Below are positions 59,926-64,000 of a DNA stretch of 64,000 bases, one piece after another. The position numbers and the translations under genes were made by a program. Origin of the DNA: Paguma larvata (lineage: Eukaryota; Chordata; Mammalia; Carnivora; Viverridae); the NCBI GenBank assembly GCA_030068075.1, contig CM057823.1, positions 19,626,485 through 19,690,484 of the forward strand, given 5' to 3'. Below the pieces are notes generated by a model that was not told the origin of the DNA, searched no databases, and saw nothing but the letters and a program-made list of their open reading frames with translations. The stretch's first letter is position 1, and every line of letters starts with the position of its first letter.

Positions 59926-60691
59926 TCTCTGGTCCTTTACCTCTTCAGTCCAGACCTAATATTGTACATTATGGACAGGCATCATGGCTCGAAGTCTATC
60001 CTCCATTTTCCCTAAAATTTCAATTAGAGAGTTACAGAGTTAATAAGTGAAAAGCTCTCAATAAAGCTAAAGCATTGATAATTCAATGGAGAGCAGCTTG
60101 GTTGACCATTTTAAGGCTGCCCGTTCACTCCATCTTGCCTGGAGAAGCCAACTGTCATGGTCCTGTGGTCATTACAGCCTGGAGACCCTGGTTCCCCAAG
60201 TGGTTCCAGGAGTAGCCGGACAGAGTCCTGGAGTATTGGTACGTTTCAGATGCTAAAGTGTCATGACCTCCTGCAGCATCAGGAGAACCATTTAAGAAAT
60301 CAAGTGCTACTTCTTCTAGCCAGCCATGCATTAATTACGGAAACGTCCACCCTATTAGAAATTCTTACTGGTTTTATTTCTGGTAGGTCTCCCTGTGTGG
60401 CTAAGCAAGATGTTTTAAGTTTGAAGCCAAAGCTCCAGGATAAGGAATGATCTCACCTATACGGAGGTACACGTGTCAGGGAAAAAGAACAAAAAGGGTA
60501 TACCTCAGCAGTTACTAATAAACAGTAAGAGATAAACAAATCCATAACAGAGACTTAGGAGATTTACTTCTTGCTCCCACTGAATGTTCACCTCATGTCT
60601 GTGACTTCATTTCCCCTGTTAACGTAGTGTAGCGACAGAATACACAAGAAAGGTAGACTGCGTGATTAGAGTTGCCGAGTACCTTGACAGA

Positions 60692-60827
60692 GAAGAAAAA
60701 GTGAAGCAATCAAACTCTTTGGGCCATTTAGAGTTGTTATAATCTCTTAAAATAGAAGAAAAAGCGAAGCAATCAAACTCTTTGGGCCATTTAGAGTTGT
60801 TATAATCTCTTAAAATAGAAGAAAAAG
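60692..60827. repeat. 63-bp tandem duplication, copy 2
   Basis: The same two units as at 7183-7317, without change. Confidence 0.95.
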
Positions 60828-60919
60828 CATTTAACTTTTCCACCATAAAAAGAAGCACTTCCAATACTCTAGTGTATTTGAAACGTGCTATGAGAATAGA
60901 TCTTAAAAGTTCTCATCGC

Positions 60920-61078
60920 AAGAAGAAAAAATCGTAACTATATGAAGGGGTAGATGTTAATGAGACCTGTTGGGGTAATCACTTTGCGATATAAACGCAT
61001 ATAAATCATGATGTTGTACTCTTAAGCTAATACAACGTTACGTGTCAATTCTATCTCAATAAAACTTGAAAAGTTAAA
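60920..61078 (+). mobile_element. L1 3' UTR end fragment, copy 2
   Basis: Counterpart of 7393-7562. The downstream A run is broken by a T here. Confidence 0.75.
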
Positions 61079-64000
61079 TCGTATTGTAAAATGGCACATA
61101 ATAAACTTGTATGCAGAAAAAAAAATAAAAAGCATTTTTTTCCTACTGACCTAAGGTTGTTTAAATAAATAATAAGGGACAGTCACGAAGCTTTAGGAGT
61201 TTTCTAATCTAGCCATTTGATATAAAAATCAGGAACACTAATCCTTCTCCCCAAAGACAGATTTAATCTGTTTAAAACTATAAAACCAATGAAAGTCTTT
61301 TCCCAGGACCATTTTATTCAGAGGTCAGATATTGGAGAAAAACTAAGGGCAAAAAATCACAAAGCATAGTCCAAGAAAATACATGACATGTAACCAGAAA
61401 AAACACTTGCGTGTTCTGCTCTTCATAAAACCGTATCTTTGATATAACACAGAGGCAAATACTGGGGGGATACACACACTGAGACTACACAAAAATAATC
61501 CTATTTCTGAGCTGCCAAAAAATGCATCCCGCTGTGATGCTGAATGGTTTCTTAAAACAGAGTTACTATAGTCAGATACAATACAAAGCAAGGTATCTAT
61601 GAAAGAACCCCATGAATATTAGAGAGCTGCCATCTATCAGCATTTAATTTAATTAAGCCCTTTTAATTTAATTGTTATGAATTTGTGGAGTGTCTACTCT
61701 GCACCAAGCATCCAGACTATTTACCAAAAGGCATCTAACTAGTAACAGTGTCTGCAGCTTATCTGACTTCATCTCTGTCAGGAATCTTCCAGGAGCAAGA
61801 GAGAAAAATCTTAACCTCATTGCTTAAGTCAAAAGGGATCTGACTGAAGGGGGCATCCATAAATATCTGTGGCGAGGCTGGCTTCACACTGGCCAGGGGT
61901 TCAAAACACCCAGCCCCTCGCCCTCATCTCTCAGTGGTCCCCCTCCCCTGGCTCTTGGTCTCTGTTCACGGAGGCTCCAGCAATCCAACCCCACCTCTCA
62001 CCTCACTTGTGACCAATGAGAAAAAGCACCAAAGACCCTCGCAAAGACTCACTGCCTTTCACTGGGTCCTCAAGCTTGCAATGACATGATTATGGCCGGA
62101 TGTGAGGTACCAGCCATGCCACAAACACAGGGACCAAGAAAAGAGCAGGCATGGCTCTGAGAGGGAGAGATGAGACCGGGTGGTGACCGCCAAGGCCAGC
62201 ACACGTCCACCACACGACCTCTTCCCAGGACTGCCACCCAAGCAGCCATCCTACCTCACACTCTTTCATGTCAGTCCATATTCAAAACCCCAGGGGCTCC
62301 CTGCTGCTCCTGGGCAGAGCTTTCCACAGCCTGGCCCCATCTTTACAGCAGGTTCCATTTGCAATACCCCAAACCATTGCCGGGATCATACGGCAGACGC
62401 CATCGACTCTCCTCCAAAGATACACTGATCTACCAGAGTCCGTGCGTGTAGAGATAATCCTTCATGGAATTTCTTCCTCTATCACCTAGCCTATGCGGCT
62501 CACCTCTTCAAACTTACCTCCCCAAGTAGCAACTTCTCTCTGGACAGAGCCGGTTTCAACCAGGGTAACTGAAGAGAGTTCGAATTTGGAAAGATGAAAA
62601 ACCGCTTTGATACAGACTCATAATCCAAGGGGTTTAGACAGACCCAGGGGTAGATATTGGTAGAAAAGTTCATCCCAGTAATCTTGATCTAATTTTCAAA
62701 AGTAAGGGGGAAAAGAATACATGTGCTCGCCCCATACTCTTTTGTTACGACAGTTGCACAAAAAGGACACTGAAAATGAATAAAAATTCTGGAATTATAT
62801 GGACATTTATTTAGTGTCAGCTTCCAAAGTGAAGTATCTACATATTCCCCCAACTGGCTGGAAAATTTAAGTCCTTTCTCCGCATGGGAAATTGGGTACT
62901 TGACAGACAATTCTACAGATTTCTGAGTCACCTACAAACCTCCAAATAATTCCAACAAACACTGTTATACTCTGGGGAAAACATTAGCTTTGCAAAATTT
63001 GCTTTTAAAAGAAAAAAAAAAGTCAATAAAATTTCCTATGTAGATAAGGATATTTTTACCCAGCTTAGGTCAAGGTAAAGGAAACAACTTGATGATTTCA
63101 GATAGCCCTGAATGCCTATAAATGGGCAGGTTGTTGAGTTCCATGCACCTATACAATTGTTCCAACAGTAGATCTGACTGAAATTTAACTAAACTTCAAA
63201 AATGCCCTGAAAGGGATAATAAAGCTAAAACAGTGACACAGAGCCACAGCTACTTAAGAACTGAGTGTTAGGAATTCTTGGAAAAAGCAGAGACAAGAAA
63301 AGAGAGGCCATGTTGGCTCGGGGGAAACTACAAACATTATGCCAGCAGCCAATTCTCATAAATAAAAAGTCAGGCACTTGAGAGTTTTGTACGGGGTCCA
63401 TAGAATTTATTTTGGTAGGATGACCCTGGATGTGTAGGCTTAAAAGAACATGTGCTGTTGGACAAGAGGACAGTCCCAGGATTTATTTCAACACCACCTT
63501 AAAATAACCTCGACCAAAAATACCATTTTCAACAAGCTCAAAGAAGAGAAAAAGAGGAAGAAATATGAGGAAAATAAATGGAGAACAGATGTGAGGCCCA
63601 TTGTAACTCAAGGAATAAATGTACGGAGTGATCTATTCAAGATCATTTAAAAACAATCATTAAAAAAAAAAAAAATACAAGAGTCTTGGGATCCTAAGAC
63701 CTTGCTATGAAGCACTATAGAAAGTCAAGGCTTATTCTGATGATTTTCCTCCAAAAATATTTCTAAAATTCTAAAATGCTTCTGAAGCTGACATCTTTTT
63801 GACAAAGGCACTCTTAGCAAAGCACTAGGCTGTCTACTTATAGAGCTCTTTGGGAGCTATGGGAAAACATTTTTCCGAGGGCAAGTTGTGCCAGTTGGAA
63901 CTTATTGCTGGTCCAAAGAGAGGCCTTGCAGAGAACCAAGTCGTACACATTCCTCCCACCACCTTCCGGGGAGTGTCTGTGCCAGAGGACAGAGGGGTAG

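Larger units (their letters stand above)
48889..64000 (-). other. MTMR7: MTMR7 intron 1 (5' end not reached)
   Basis: The sequence upstream of exon 2 in gene direction. The first coding exon, which in human encodes about eight residues (MEHIRTPK), was looked for as its reverse complement and not found, so intron 1 continues beyond 64000. The part from 53489 is copy 2 of the long duplication. The part 48889-53488 is mainly antisense old L1 sequence with felid SINEs at 49098, 50517, 51118 and 52320, and an old SINE at 52917. Confidence 0.8.
53489..64000 (+). repeat. Long direct duplication, copy 2
   Basis: Near-identical to 1-10475 and still matching at the last base, so the right limit is not reached. 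The left end is not a visible breakpoint: an antisense L1-like remnant runs from about 52550 across 53489 to about 53690 without interruption. It lies in MTMR7 intron 1. Shared elements sit at 55532-55731, 56777-56986 and 58636-58851 (SINEs), 59683-59925 (MIR), 60920-61078 (L1 3' end) and 60694-60828 (63-bp tandem duplication). Confidence 0.97.

Noticed and set aside
2045..64000. CRISPR-like array from many recurring similar segments
   Set aside because: The recurring units are about 200-bp SINEs in both orientations at irregular distances with their own target-site duplications.
53489..64000. MTMR7 exon 1 within the window
   Set aside because: The reverse complement of an ATGGAGCAC-type start followed by a donor was not found; the CpG patch near 56200 has no fitting coding sequence.

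Overview
This is mammalian nuclear DNA. It is almost certainly from a cat-family carnivore (Felidae). About 25 tRNA-derived CAN-SINEs of the felid SINEC type are scattered on both strands, most with the characteristic head GGGGCGCCTGGGTGGCTCAG, a CT-rich core and an AATAAATAAA-type tail. Old L1, MIR, L2 and DNA-transposon remnants make up most of the recognisable rest. No prokaryotic, plasmid, phage or exogenous viral features were seen.

The only protein-coding gene I can support is MTMR7 (myotubularin-related protein 7) on the minus strand. Five consecutive internal exons are clear: 48766-48888, 47267-47429, 38872-39029, 29336-29464 and 22935-23069. All have AG acceptors and GT donors, and their phases fit together into 236 uninterrupted codons (708 nt). 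They encode the GRAM/PH-like domain and the start of the phosphatase domain, about residues 9-244 by my recollection of the human protein. The short first coding exon should lie beyond 64000. The catalytic exons (HCSDGWDR motif and beyond) are not visible, although 22.9 kb of sequence lies on the side where they should be.

Layout. 1-10475 is copy 1 of a long direct duplication. 10476-16619 is repeat-rich noncoding DNA ending inside an L1. 16620-16719 is exactly 100 N. 16720-22934 is noncoding (nominally intron 6). 22935-48888 holds MTMR7 exons 6 to 2 with introns 5 to 2. 48889-64000 is intron 1, and its part from 53489 onward is copy 2 of the duplication.

The most important observation is structural. 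Bases 1-10475 recur in the same orientation at 53489-64000, starting at an offset of 53,488. The local differences are uneven: mostly substitutions (near 1%) at the left, no visible difference over several hundred bases elsewhere, and almost only small indels at the right. Copy 2 is continuous with flanking L1 sequence, whereas copy 1 sits beyond a 100-N gap from the MTMR7 exons. The simplest reading is that the contig ending at 16619 is an alternative or duplicated version of MTMR7 intron 1 placed in the wrong position. A real tandem duplication that would repeat exons 2-6 in frame is the biological alternative. I found no previously undescribed biological system here.
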